Positions 45,101-53,150 of a stretch of 64,000 nt of DNA are shown here, piece after piece; within the stretch, counting starts at the first letter, position 1, and every line of letters starts with the position of its first letter. Both the position numbers and the translations under genes were made by a program. This DNA comes from Aliikangiella coralliicola. GTDB taxonomy: Bacteria > Pseudomonadota > Gammaproteobacteria > Enterobacterales > Kangiellaceae. Below the pieces are notes generated by a model. That model was not told the DNA's origin, made no database searches, and worked only from the letters and a program-made list of their open reading frames with translations. The DNA lies in NCBI RefSeq assembly GCF_007004725.1, contig NZ_ML660163.1, positions 204,915 through 268,914 on the forward strand. Reading direction: 5' to 3'.

Positions 45101-45965
45101 TAAACCCGATATCATAACTTTTTGCGGCCATGGCCAACTTTTTCAGCTTTGGAACAAGTTCATTCATCACCCTTTCTTTATGAGTAAACTCATATCGTGG
45201 ATGAATCGCAGAAAGCTTCACTGAAATACCAGGGCTTTTAATGGGTCCTCTGCCTTTGGCCGCTTCTCCAATTGCATCGATCGCCATCATATAACTCTCA
45301 AAATAACGATCAGCATCTTTCATCGTCCTGGCACCTTCTCCTAACATATCGTAGGAATAGGCGTAACCTTTTTGCTCTTTTTCTACCGCTCGTTCAATCG
45401 CCTCATCAATGGTCCTCCCCATCACGAATTGTTTTCCCATTATTTTCATGGCGAAATTCACTGACTTACGAATAACCGGCTCACCGAGTCGGCCGATTGT
45501 TCTCTTTAGCACGCCAAACTGATCTTCTTTATTTCTATCGGAATAACTCACCATCTTGCCAGTAACAAGCAACCCCCAAGAAGATGCATTAACAAATAGC
45601 GAGTCGCTATTGCCTAGATGAGAACTCCAGTCACCATTGGCCAGTTTGTCACGAATAAGGCTGTCTTGGGTTTCTGCGTCCGGCACTCGAAGCAGGGCTT
45701 CTGCCAGACACATAAGGACGACACCTTCCTCGGAGGAGAGAGAAAATTCATTCAATAACGCATCAATACCGCCCTGACCCTCTTGATCGTTACGGATATT
45801 GACTACCATCTGACGAGCTCTTTCCCAGGCGCGGCTTCGCGCAGAAACTCCGACTTCAGCCAGCGGTAAAATATGGTTAATGACCTGGTTCTCATCAATA
45901 CGATAAAAATCACGGATCTTTTGCCGGATGGGACATTCGGTGGTCAGGCTGCCATTGAATAACAT
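42162..45965 (-). CDS. putA: Bifunctional proline dehydrogenase / P5C dehydrogenase PutA
   Basis: A 1267-aa enzyme oxidising proline to glutamate. The FAD-dependent PRODH barrel is marked by YSYDMLGEGARTMKDADRYF and RLVKGAYWDTEVK. The aldehyde dehydrogenase part has IAETGGQNCMIVDS and the catalytic Cys in FQSAGQRCSALRV. A further C-terminal domain of about 200 residues is present. The N-terminus lacks the ribbon-helix-helix DNA-binding domain of E. coli PutA (1320 aa), so this PutA should not be its own repressor. AGGA precedes the ATG. It is divergent from an Lrp-type regulator, the likely controller. Confidence 0.94.
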   Translation of the reverse strand: MLFNGSLTTECPIRQKIRDFYRIDENQVINHILPLAEVGVSARSRAWERARQMVVNIRNDQEGQGGIDALLNEFSLSSEEGVVLMCLAEALLRVPDAETQDSLIRDKLANGDWSSHLGNSDSLFVNASSWGLLVTGKMVSYSDRNKEDQFGVLKRTIGRLGEPVIRKSVNFAMKIMGKQFVMGRTIDEAIERAVEKEQKGYAYSYDMLGEGARTMKDADRYFESYMMAIDAIGEAAKGRGPIKSPGISVKLSAIHPRYEFTHKERVMNELVPKLKKLAMAAKSYDIGFTVDAEEADRLDISLDVIEVVFSDEALGDWNGFGLAVQAYQKRAIFVIEWLRQLTERVGRKLMVRLVKGAYWDTEVKTTQQDGLEHFPVFTRKAATDVCYKACAIKLMEYRDTIYPQFATHNAYTAATVLEMAEGDTEGFEFQRLHGMGESLFDQIVTQDKVQCRVYAPVGQHEDLLAYLVRRLLENGANSSFVNAIVDESKPVESLLPDPVEKIQRLKIKENPQIDLPKALYGEERDNSSGVDLTDINHLTPMKQNLDKWFAANKLSLDEVPEGSQAVTNPANLGEIIGHIRHQDPAEMKQLVENAEAAFSSWSKTPVQERADVLRRTADILERHRDELIALCIKEAGKVAQDGVDEVREAVDFCRYYAARAEALAEDDRFEARGVILCISPWNFPLAIFLGQVAAAVVTGNTVIAKPAEQTSLIAIRTIELMQTVGLPEHVVQPVIARGSKVGQVIVPDERIKAVMFTGSTETGTRISQTLAERGGDQVPLIAETGGQNCMIVDSTALPEQVVDDVISSGFQSAGQRCSALRVLFVQQEIADKVITMLKGAMEELHVGNPEMLSTDVGPVIDQKALDALNEHVEYMKNRGSLIYQCEVHDNAENDHFFFAPRLYEIENLSVLKNEVFGPCVHVIRFDGTKLDNVINQVNSTGFGLTMGIHSRIQERADYLARASRAGNVYINRNMIGAVVGVQPFGGRGLSGTGPKAGGPGYLTRLVKEKASPENVQATNIKSDEVDFQVTREIQASVSQLMANARKEEKNWRNADLNDRISTVRQLIAKVATVESVNELADDLEQTLSDARAQLIRIEKRLSNPVELPGPTGESNKLYLEPRGCVVCYADKDTSFNFWAISIISALAAGNTVITVVSDLFHKEALAFREKFLATGAAEGVLQVAKLSHLQAILAHPYLSGAVVGSGCERKSFVNVQLAARKGAILPVISSEYYDTLINRLLTEKTVSIDTTASGGNTSLMTLTEDDE

Positions 45966-46157
45966 AAGAAAATCCTCAGAAATAGTTCAGTATTGATTTA
46001 GGGCTGCAAAGCTTTGAAATTCATTCGATCACACGTCTGAATGATGTCTGGCTGACGAACAAATTTGAAAGCTCAAAATAATTAGAGGACGCATTTTATA
46101 GAAAAAACAGCAGAATATGCTGGTTATATTTGGCCAACTACCGTAAATTACCCGGAA

Positions 46158-46185
46158 TTGAACTGTTTTTGCCGTAGAATATACT
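46158..46185 (+). promoter_or_regulatory. Sigma-70-type promoter of the Lrp-like gene, suggesting a leaderless mRNA
   Basis: TTGAAC (46158-46163) and TATACT (46180-46185) are separated by 16 bp. The expected transcription start, 6 to 8 bases beyond the -10 box, falls at 46191-46193, on the ATG at 46190. No Shine-Dalgarno sequence precedes the ATG. Confidence 0.5.
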
Positions 46186-46189
46186 GAAA

Positions 46190-46669
46190 ATGCTGAAACC
46201 CACCAAAACTCGCCCACTCGATAGAATCGATTTAGCAATTTTAGACGCTCTTCAAAAAAATAGCCGCATTTCTAATGTTAATTTGGCTAAAGAAGTCAAC
46301 TTGAGTGCCAGCCCCTGCCTGGATCGCGTCAAAAGACTCGAGGCTGAAGGCTATATTGAGCGTTATGGCGCGGTGCTAAATGCAGCCAAACTCAAGTTTG
46401 GGTTAACCGCTTACGTTGAGGTGACTCTGGATAAATCGACTTCCGAAGTGTTTGATAGTTTCGCTGAGCGAGTTCAGGAAATTAAGCAAATAGCTGAGTG
46501 CGACATGGTAGCCGGCGGATTCGACTACCTGTTAAAAATTAGAATCTCCAGTATGGCCGAGTACCGTGCAGTTCTTGGCGAAGTCGTGGATATTCCTGGT
46601 GTGGCGAAGAACCACACCTATGTTGTCATTGAAAAGATTAAAAACGATGAAGGCTTACCGATTGTCTGA
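46190..46669 (+). CDS. Lrp/AsnC-family transcriptional regulator, probable PutR
   Basis: A 159-aa protein. The N-terminal HTH is typical of Lrp (DRIDLAILDALQKNSRISNV, then LAKEVNLSASPCLDRVKRLE), and the C-terminal RAM/AsnC ligand domain runs from LTAYVEVTL to the end (AGGFDYLLKI). Divergent pairing with putA, which lacks its own DNA-binding domain, suggests it activates putA in response to proline, as PutR does in other Proteobacteria. That role is inferred from context. Its own translation may be leaderless. Confidence 0.88.
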   Translation: MLKPTKTRPLDRIDLAILDALQKNSRISNVNLAKEVNLSASPCLDRVKRLEAEGYIERYGAVLNAAKLKFGLTAYVEVTLDKSTSEVFDSFAERVQEIKQIAECDMVAGGFDYLLKIRISSMAEYRAVLGEVVDIPGVAKNHTYVVIEKIKNDEGLPIV

Positions 46670-46686
46670 TACAGCCATGAAACAAG

Positions 46687-47259
46687 CTAGTTCCACCCAG
46701 AGTTTCGCTTTCCGCCACCCAGCTTGGTTAAAAGCCACCCGAATAACATACCGCCAAGTACGACAACTGCACCAGCAAAAAAGGCTTCACTTTTAAAACC
46801 ACTTTCGTATACCTGGCCTTTTTGGCGCGACTGCTCAAGCTCAGTTTCTATCTTCGCAAGCTTGCTCTGTAAATCCTGGTTAATTTTTTCCAGTGGCTCT
46901 AACTCGTTCAAACGTCTTTCTAAAGTTGAAACTTTATCGGCATTGTCCCGCTTTAACTTTTCTATCTGCCTTTTTGCATCGGCTAGCAACTGATGAGAAG
47001 TCGGCTGATTGGACAACAATTTGCTATCAATCCAGGAAACTCGACCTGCCGTGTCCTTGACTTCTGCAAAACCAGTTTCTTCATTTTTCTGGATAACCTC
47101 CAGCTTGGCTCCCGGCAAAAGCTTAAAACGAACTTTGTATTGATTAGAAGGGCCTGTACGACTCCAAACCTGGATTTTGTCGTCAACGTACATCGTTTCG
47201 GCGGCTAAACTTAAACTGTTAACAGCCACCAGCAAAACTAAAATTAATTTAATATTCAT
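46687..47259 (-). CDS. SH3-domain protein of the YgiM/TIGR04211 type
   Basis: A 190-aa secreted or membrane-anchored protein. A signal peptide (KLILVLLVAVNSLSLAAE) is followed by a bacterial SH3 domain (YVDDKIQVWSRTGPSNQYKV ... SWIDSKLL), a coiled coil (residues 90-145) and a C-terminal TM helix (FFAGAVVVLGGMLFGWLL) with a short basic tail. This layout matches YgiM of E. coli, of unknown function. In E. coli ygiM lies next to cca and near the gene of a CYTH protein; here the CYTH-CHAD gene follows divergently. Confidence 0.8.
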   Translation of the reverse strand: MNIKLILVLLVAVNSLSLAAETMYVDDKIQVWSRTGPSNQYKVRFKLLPGAKLEVIQKNEETGFAEVKDTAGRVSWIDSKLLSNQPTSHQLLADAKRQIEKLKRDNADKVSTLERRLNELEPLEKINQDLQSKLAKIETELEQSRQKGQVYESGFKSEAFFAGAVVVLGGMLFGWLLTKLGGGKRNSGWN

Positions 47260-47601
47260 TACTTTTACGAACTTTTGTTTTCAATCGAAAGTTTCATTTC
47301 CAACATTGCTATTACGACAAGACGGTGAATAACATCGCCACTCGAATAATACGAGAAATCAAAACCGTGGAATCAACCGAGATTAAAGCACACCAATCAC
47401 GACTTAACTGACAATTAATGGCTTCGCCCGGTACAGCTGAATTTTAGACAGCGTCTATTGTACGAAATAGTCTCATTGATTAAAACCAACCAGAGTCACG
47501 TTTTTTGTAATTGAAATCGACCTTGCCTTGATCTGAAGTAATGACAAATTCATCGATGAATGGTTAAATAGCGCCTTACAGTGAAAAAAACAGGTCTATT
47601 T
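47260..47601. other. Intergenic region between the SH3 gene and the CYTH-CHAD gene
   Basis: About 340 bases between divergent genes. It must hold both promoters, but I find no convincing -35/-10 pair, operator or RNA structure. A GTG at 47581 is an alternative start of the CYTH-CHAD gene. Confidence 0.4.
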
Positions 47602-49110
47602 ATGGCTAGCGAACTCGAGCTTAAGCTCGCCGCAACACCAGAAAAAATAAATAAAATCAGAGAGTTAGACTTTCCAGGCGCTGAATCGCAAAGTCCCTGG
47701 CAAACTCAACGCCTGAACAATACCTATTTCGACACCGAAAACTTCAAGTTACGTGAAATGGCGATTGGGATGCGGATCAGGCAGATCGGCGACAAATACA
47801 TTCAAACCGTGAAGTCTTCCGGTAAAGCCATCGGCGGCCTACACCAGCGTAATGAAGATGAAATCGAACTTCAATCTAATGAGCTGGATATCACTCAGAT
47901 TACGGAGCCCTACCTACAAATTTTAATCGAAGAAGCCAACGAAGAAGACGGCGAATTTAAACCGAGTTTTAACACCAATTTTGACCGAACCTCATGTTTG
48001 TTAACGTTTTCAGACAGTACCAAAATAGAAGTTTCACTCGATATCGGTCAGATTACTGCTGACGAACATTCCGTCGAAATATGTGAAGTAGAACTTGAGC
48101 TATACGAAGGAAGCGCCGAGTATCTTTTTGCCATCGGCCGTTATCTGATCAAAGAGCTCGATCTGACCCTTTACAACGCCAGTAAGGCACGCCGTGGTTA
48201 TAGTCTCTGCGAAAAGCTACCGCCGGATTATTACCGAATGCAAGTGACCGAGCTTAGCCAGGGTATTGAGTCTGAACTTGCCTTCGAGCAAATTTGCTTT
48301 TCAGCTTTAAAACACTGGCAGTATTATGAACTATTTCTTAACAAAGAAAATGCCCACTCTGCCGTACTGGAGATGTATCGCGCGTTAATTTACCTTCATC
48401 ACATGTACATGGTGTTCGGCGGCTTAATTCCGCGTCAGGCAACCCTTGATTTACGTAATAACTGGGGATGGTTAGCCGAGGCGATGAGGCCAATTGTGGA
48501 TGCAGCCAAACATAAGCGTTACCTAATGCGCTATTTAAAGCAAAAAGCAGACTGGGACCTGGTGGAAGAACAGCAAAAGAAAATCGAGTCAGAGGTTAAG
48601 CAAGCGATTGAAGAATTCAAATCGTTGTTGGCGACACCAAGATACAATCTGATGATGCTGAATATGTCACAGTGGCTTTATTTTAAAGAATGGCGCGACT
48701 TTATTCCTGAAAAAGAACAGGATAACCTGAAAACGCCGATTATCGATTTTGCCCGTAAGCAGCTTGAACATATGCTAAAAGAGCTGAAAAGAGATCTAGG
48801 GCCTAAGGTCGAACTTTCTCCAAGAGAGTATTTTAAATTAATCGCAAAAATCCGGCGAGCGCTGGACACAGGGTTATTTTTTGGCGGGTTATTCGATTCA
48901 CAAAAAAGATTGGCTTATCGTAAACCTTGGGTCGACATTCTAGATGGCATCCGTGAATTACAAATGAACGACTACATATTCGAACTGCAACTTGAAACCC
49001 ATCAAAAAGATGAAGTGGAAGAATGGTTGAACATTCGAAATCAGCCGATTTTGGAAGCTGTTGCGCAAACTCGAAAAGCCGCGTTCAAATCGAATCCATA
49101 CTGGAATTAA
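47602..49110 (+). CDS. CYTH-CHAD inorganic triphosphatase (YgiF type)
   Basis: A 502-aa protein. The CYTH tunnel begins with the ELELKLAA motif and continues through YFDTENFKLREMAIGMRIRQ and KARRGYSL, residues that bind triphosphate and metal. From about residue 225 a CHAD domain follows, rich in conserved His/Arg helices (YLHHMYMVFGGLIPRQ). E. coli YgiF has this composition and hydrolyses tripolyphosphate. ATG at 47602 chosen because AGG lies 9 bases upstream and ELELK should be at the very N-terminus. The gene precedes thpR by 61 bp. Confidence 0.85.
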   Translation: MASELELKLAATPEKINKIRELDFPGAESQSPWQTQRLNNTYFDTENFKLREMAIGMRIRQIGDKYIQTVKSSGKAIGGLHQRNEDEIELQSNELDITQITEPYLQILIEEANEEDGEFKPSFNTNFDRTSCLLTFSDSTKIEVSLDIGQITADEHSVEICEVELELYEGSAEYLFAIGRYLIKELDLTLYNASKARRGYSLCEKLPPDYYRMQVTELSQGIESELAFEQICFSALKHWQYYELFLNKENAHSAVLEMYRALIYLHHMYMVFGGLIPRQATLDLRNNWGWLAEAMRPIVDAAKHKRYLMRYLKQKADWDLVEEQQKKIESEVKQAIEEFKSLLATPRYNLMMLNMSQWLYFKEWRDFIPEKEQDNLKTPIIDFARKQLEHMLKELKRDLGPKVELSPREYFKLIAKIRRALDTGLFFGGLFDSQKRLAYRKPWVDILDGIRELQMNDYIFELQLETHQKDEVEEWLNIRNQPILEAVAQTRKAAFKSNPYWN

Positions 49111-49171
49111 AGGTGCTCTATTTTAGATATTAATAAATAGTTAACCAATTCCGATCATCGACAATTAAGTA

Positions 49172-49759
49172 ATGGCGAAAGGTTCATCTGCTAAACGCGC
49201 TTCCAGTAAACAATATCGTCTGTTTTTCGCGATAGATCTCTCGCCGTCCACCAAAACGACATTAATTGACTTTCAAGACTCAATAACGGATATCGAAGCA
49301 CGGCCCGTCCCAGGTAGTAATTTCCACATCACACTAAGCTTTTTAGGCAACCTTCCGGAAAAGAAACTTGAATTGCTTCTGGATGGCATTCAACCAATTC
49401 AACAAGTTCCGTTTGAAGTAACACTAAAGGATCTCTTCTATTGGCCAAAGCCTAAAATTATGGCGTTATCCATCGACGATCCTGGGCAGAATCTAATAAA
49501 TTGTAAAAAGCAGATAGAAAATCAAGTTAGTAATCTTGGCTATTTTCAATTTGATAAACGTCAGTACCGTCCCCATCTCACCTTATTCAGAAAGGTGGAG
49601 CAGATGCCAGAAGAAAATTTTTGTATAGATGCTAAAATAAAAGTATCGGAAGTTAGCTTAATGCTATCGGAAACAGGCAAAAGCGGAATTTACTATCAAT
49701 CACTTGAAACATGGCCACTGCAAGGTTTAAGTATCAAACAAAAGTTGCTGGGCGAGTAA
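49172..49759 (+). CDS. thpR: RNA 2',3'-cyclic phosphodiesterase ThpR (LigT)
   Basis: A 195-aa 2H phosphoesterase with the two HxTx motifs: HITL at H52 and HLTL at H135, spaced as usual. It opens 2',3'-cyclic phosphates on RNA and can ligate tRNA halves in vitro in E. coli. YRLFFAIDL is the typical first strand. The last 49 bp overlap the start of the M28 peptidase gene. Confidence 0.88.
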   Translation: MAKGSSAKRASSKQYRLFFAIDLSPSTKTTLIDFQDSITDIEARPVPGSNFHITLSFLGNLPEKKLELLLDGIQPIQQVPFEVTLKDLFYWPKPKIMALSIDDPGQNLINCKKQIENQVSNLGYFQFDKRQYRPHLTLFRKVEQMPEENFCIDAKIKVSEVSLMLSETGKSGIYYQSLETWPLQGLSIKQKLLGE

Positions 49760-50718
49760 GGTTAAACTTTACAACGCGTTTATTCACGTTACTATCGCTC
49801 ATTCTGGTTGTTAGCTGTTCCTCCAAACTACCGCCTTGCCCACCAAATGCTTCGCCAACGCTTCTGATCGACCGGCAGACTTTACTCAACGACTTGAAAA
49901 TACTTTCCGCCGATTCAATGGAAGGCCGAAAAGTTGGTACCAAAGGCAGCGCCAATGCTCAGGATTTTATCGCCCAACGCTTCCAACAAATAAAATTAAA
50001 GTCCTTTGAAGAAAACTTTCGACATTTTTTCAAATACGGAAGCGATCAACAACAAGGTGTTAACATGATTGCCTGGTTGAAAGGTAAGCAATATTCCGAT
50101 CAATATATTGTCGTCACAGCACACTACGATCATTTAGGAAAAAAAGGGAGTCGCATTTTTAATGGCGCGGACGACAACGCGTCAGGCGTTTCGGCAATGC
50201 TGAGTCTGGCTGAATATCTTTCAAAAAATGTACCGCGCCGTTCGGTCATATTTGTCGCTACTGATGCTGAAGAAGATGGCCTTCACGGAGCGAAAGCGTT
50301 TATCAAAAATCCACCAGTTGAACTCGAGCAAATAAAATATAATTTTAACCTGGATATGGTGGCTCGTGGAGGCTATCGAAAAAGACTCTACCTTGCAGGT
50401 ACAAGAAAAAATAAACAGCTTAATAGTCTCGCGGCCAAAAGTATAAATCAGGCAAAAGTCTGCTTAAGAAAAGGTCACGAAGGAAGAACTCGAATTCGTG
50501 GCGCGAGCGTTCAGTCAACGAATTGGGACAACGCTAGCGACCATTCTCCTTTTGTCAAAAAGAAGATCCCTTATTTATATTTTGGAGTCGACTTACATAA
50601 AGATTATCATCAACCTTCCGATACATTTGAGAATATTAACGCAGACTTTTTTACCGCTTCAGTTGAAACCATTGTCAATACCTTTCGATTACTTGATCAA
50701 GAACCGATTGACCAATAA
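49711..50718 (+). CDS. M28-family zinc metallopeptidase, probable lipoprotein
   Basis: A 335-aa protein. After 24 residues comes a hydrophobic segment (LFTLLSLILVVSC) with a lipobox-like cysteine, so it is likely membrane-anchored in the periplasm. M28 ligands are in order: VTAHYDHLG (His), FNGADDNASG (Asp), ATDAEEDGLHG (Glu pair), FNLDMVARG (Asp) and KDYHQPSDTF (His). It would act as an aminopeptidase on peptides. ATG at 49711 is the only start before the signal, which forces a 49-bp overlap with thpR. The stop directly abuts the convergent radical SAM gene. Confidence 0.8.
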   Translation: MATARFKYQTKVAGRVRLNFTTRLFTLLSLILVVSCSSKLPPCPPNASPTLLIDRQTLLNDLKILSADSMEGRKVGTKGSANAQDFIAQRFQQIKLKSFEENFRHFFKYGSDQQQGVNMIAWLKGKQYSDQYIVVTAHYDHLGKKGSRIFNGADDNASGVSAMLSLAEYLSKNVPRRSVIFVATDAEEDGLHGAKAFIKNPPVELEQIKYNFNLDMVARGGYRKRLYLAGTRKNKQLNSLAAKSINQAKVCLRKGHEGRTRIRGASVQSTNWDNASDHSPFVKKKIPYLYFGVDLHKDYHQPSDTFENINADFFTASVETIVNTFRLLDQEPIDQ

Positions 50719-51816
50719 TCATAGACTCGTTATTTTCAATGCCTGTTCCGAATTAACTTCACATCCGGGATCCTTAACATGTGCATTTCCATAAACGGCA
50801 TAAGACAAACACTTTAATCCACCTCTACAATCCTGATTGCTGTCACATTTCTCACATCCTTGACTGACCTTTTTACTGTCCCGTAAACTTCTTAACAACG
50901 GCGCATTGTAATAAAGCGATGCTAAAGGCGTTTCTAATACATTGCCAACTTTCACCGGCATTCGACGGCAAGGGTATAAATCTCCATTAGGCATTACCGT
51001 CAACAGAGTTTCTCCCGCCACGCACCGGTAAGGAGTGGAGTTGGAAAATTGAAATTGAAGTGCACGGTGCATCTTTACCCGAGTTTTCGTTGTTTTATCC
51101 TGATGACACTTATCAGCTTCGGCCTTCATGATGCGAAAAAAGTAACTGGTTTCCTCCTTTGTCATTATTACTTCCCTATTCTTTTCTGCGCTCCCTTCGG
51201 GTATCAACCGATCTGACCAGAGAAAGTCAGCGTTAACTTCACGACACGCATCAGCAACTTGAGGAAATGTCCGAAAATTTCGTTTGGTTGCGGTAAAAGA
51301 TACCATGACGCGAATGTCATTCGACTTTAGAATTGAAATTGCGCGTTTCGTCTTGTGAAAATTTCCCAAACCTCTAATTTCATCGTGCACCGATTCACTG
51401 CCGTCCAGACTGACTTGAACGTATCTGGGCTTCAAACCGCTCAACCATTTCGCCTTCTTATCATCAATGAGTGTACCGTTAGTTAAAATAGCAAAAGTAT
51501 AAAGATCGCTATCCGCTGCAATTTTTTCCAATAACGGATAAAATCCTTTTTTTACCAATGGCTCTCCACCTGTAAGCGTAATATGACCTTTAATTTTCGA
51601 ACCATTTCGCTCTCTAAAATGTAGTAACAAACACCGAAATTGCTCCAATACTTCTAGCATTTCATCGTAATTCAACCCGTTATCACAATAGGAATCCTGA
51701 TAACAATGTGTGCAACGAAGGTTACATTTATCGGTAAGATGCCATTGCAGATGTGGTGACTGAAAGCTCTTTGATTTATTAAAGAAAATCAGGTTTGACC
51801 AAACGGATTTGAGCAT
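50719..51816 (-). CDS. Radical SAM / SPASM-domain enzyme
   Basis: A 365-aa enzyme. Radical SAM motif C31-x3-C35-x2-C38 in TDKCNLRCTHCYQ binds the 4Fe-4S cluster and S-adenosylmethionine. The glycine motif TLTGGEPLVKKGF follows. The C-terminal part has a SPASM set of cysteines (YRCVAGETLL, NGDLYPCRR, QGCEKCDSNQDCRG, CLSYAVYG, DPGCEVN). SPASM enzymes usually modify peptides or proteins. The start at 51816 overlaps the upstream stop as TAATG, so translation is coupled to the Cys/Gly-tailed membrane protein, its obvious candidate substrate. Confidence 0.85.
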   Translation of the reverse strand: MLKSVWSNLIFFNKSKSFQSPHLQWHLTDKCNLRCTHCYQDSYCDNGLNYDEMLEVLEQFRCLLLHFRERNGSKIKGHITLTGGEPLVKKGFYPLLEKIAADSDLYTFAILTNGTLIDDKKAKWLSGLKPRYVQVSLDGSESVHDEIRGLGNFHKTKRAISILKSNDIRVMVSFTATKRNFRTFPQVADACREVNADFLWSDRLIPEGSAEKNREVIMTKEETSYFFRIMKAEADKCHQDKTTKTRVKMHRALQFQFSNSTPYRCVAGETLLTVMPNGDLYPCRRMPVKVGNVLETPLASLYYNAPLLRSLRDSKKVSQGCEKCDSNQDCRGGLKCLSYAVYGNAHVKDPGCEVNSEQALKITSL

Positions 51817-52385
51817 TATCCACAACCTCCGCAACCACCGCCGCAGCCACCACTGCACCCACCACCACTGCTACCTCCTTTGTCACTAAAGACGTCGCTC
51901 AAGGAATTCGCCAGGGTTAAGCTTCCACCAATAATCATGATGAACAATAAAAAACCAAAATCTGACATCCCAGCCGACATTCCCATTACCAGCCGCATGA
52001 CCCCAGTTGACGCTACCAGAGAAAAGGCAAAGTGTTTAAACCCGCGCATGTCTATCCGGCTAAGAACCACACAAATAATAGTGAAAATTAAATAACCAAT
52101 AGAGAAGCTTTCACCATCAGTATCTTCACCCAGCCTGAAAACATATAAGTTAACCAGCAGCAAAATAATTGCAAACAGCAAGAGTGTAAAACCGCTAATT
52201 GAGTTATCCTGCATCGGAATATTAGCTAGCTTGTCATCATCAATCGACAACGCAAATTTTGGAGAAAAGCGTTTTAAACATTTTACACATTTAACTTTCG
52301 CTTTACTTTTTTGGCTAACTTTTCGTTTGACCAAACAATAGGGGCACCGGACATCAACATAATTAGTGATGCCGCTCTTACTCAT
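51816..52385 (-). CDS. Zinc-ribbon membrane protein with a Cys/Gly-rich C-terminal tail
   Basis: A 189-aa protein. An N-terminal zinc ribbon (VRCPYCLVKRKV and VKCVKCLKRF) precedes about four TM helices (for example ISGFTLLLFAIILLLV and FLLFIMIIGGSLTLA). The last 20 residues are almost only Gly, Ser and Cys, with four cysteines in the pattern GGGC-SGGC-GGGC-GGCG ending at the stop. Such tails resemble TIGR04222-type proteins, for which post-translational modification has been proposed. The ATG overlaps the upstream NTase stop by 8 bp (ATGAGTAA). The gene lies between the nucleotidyltransferase and the radical SAM gene. Confidence 0.7.
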   Translation of the reverse strand: MSKSGITNYVDVRCPYCLVKRKVSQKSKAKVKCVKCLKRFSPKFALSIDDDKLANIPMQDNSISGFTLLLFAIILLLVNLYVFRLGEDTDGESFSIGYLIFTIICVVLSRIDMRGFKHFAFSLVASTGVMRLVMGMSAGMSDFGFLLFIMIIGGSLTLANSLSDVFSDKGGSSGGGCSGGCGGGCGGCG

Positions 52386-53097
52386 GCCAATTACTCTCAA
52401 TGTAGAGCAGAATATTATCTAACAAAATAAAGAGGTTTCGGTGAAGGTTTTCGATTTCACTTTGGGTAAGACTGTAAGAGCTCTCCTTATAAGTAATCAA
52501 AGTTTTAAGAACGAAAACATCAAATTCAAAATGTTTGGCAAAAACATCAACTCTTTCACTATGCTTAACAGGAACTTCTAACTCATTGCAGCGTAACACC
52601 TCAGAAATATCAATAATGATTGATGTCGTTAAGGATAAAACAAACCGAAGATAAGCCTTGGTCGCTCCTTTCTTAACAAAACAATGAACGATTTTTAAAC
52701 GAAGATTTCGCAATGCCTGCTCAGCAAGAAAACGCTCATGCTCAAGAGAAATGTTCAGCCTTGACAACACATCATGACCACTCAACACTTTATAATGCCG
52801 ACTAATACTCAAGAACTTCACAGCAAAGCTAGAAACCGTTCTATCAAATCCTCGGATACCTAATGTAAAAGGCTCAATATCTGGATTTTCAAGAATGATC
52901 TCATGAATAGCACTATGTGCTTCTGGGGTCGAAAGGTTAAGAACAACGAGTAAATTAACATCGGAATCTCGGCGTGCACTACCTTTGACAGAACTGCCAT
53001 ACTGAATAAGTGCATGGAGATTTTCTCCCAAAGCGGCTTCAAATTGGAGACTTATATTTTTACTTTTTTTTCTAAAAAATTTTCCCAATCCAAACAT
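52378..53097 (-). CDS. Polymerase-beta-like nucleotidyltransferase
   Basis: A 239-aa protein with the NTase signature YGSSVKGSARRDSDVNLLVV (GS followed by D-x-D), a single small NTase domain at residues 20-110, and an all-helical C-terminal half (HEPN-like or unclassified; LRLKIVHCFVKKG, ILLDNILLYIES). It probably transfers a nucleotide to a protein or small molecule. ATG at 53097 chosen because AAGGAAG lies 8 bases upstream. It is the first gene of a three-gene coupled operon with the Cys/Gly-tailed protein and the radical SAM enzyme. Confidence 0.7.
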   Translation of the reverse strand: MFGLGKFFRKKSKNISLQFEAALGENLHALIQYGSSVKGSARRDSDVNLLVVLNLSTPEAHSAIHEIILENPDIEPFTLGIRGFDRTVSSFAVKFLSISRHYKVLSGHDVLSRLNISLEHERFLAEQALRNLRLKIVHCFVKKGATKAYLRFVLSLTTSIIIDISEVLRCNELEVPVKHSERVDVFAKHFEFDVFVLKTLITYKESSYSLTQSEIENLHRNLFILLDNILLYIESNWHE

Positions 53098-53150
53098 ACT
53101 AACAACTTCCTTATAAAACATCGTTTGATTATCTGAACACTATAATGTAA

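Noticed and set aside
51817-51858. Upstream start of the radical SAM gene at 51858
   Set aside because: It would add 14 Trp/Arg-rich residues that are just the shifted reading of the neighbour's Gly/Cys tail; the TAATG start at 51816 is better.
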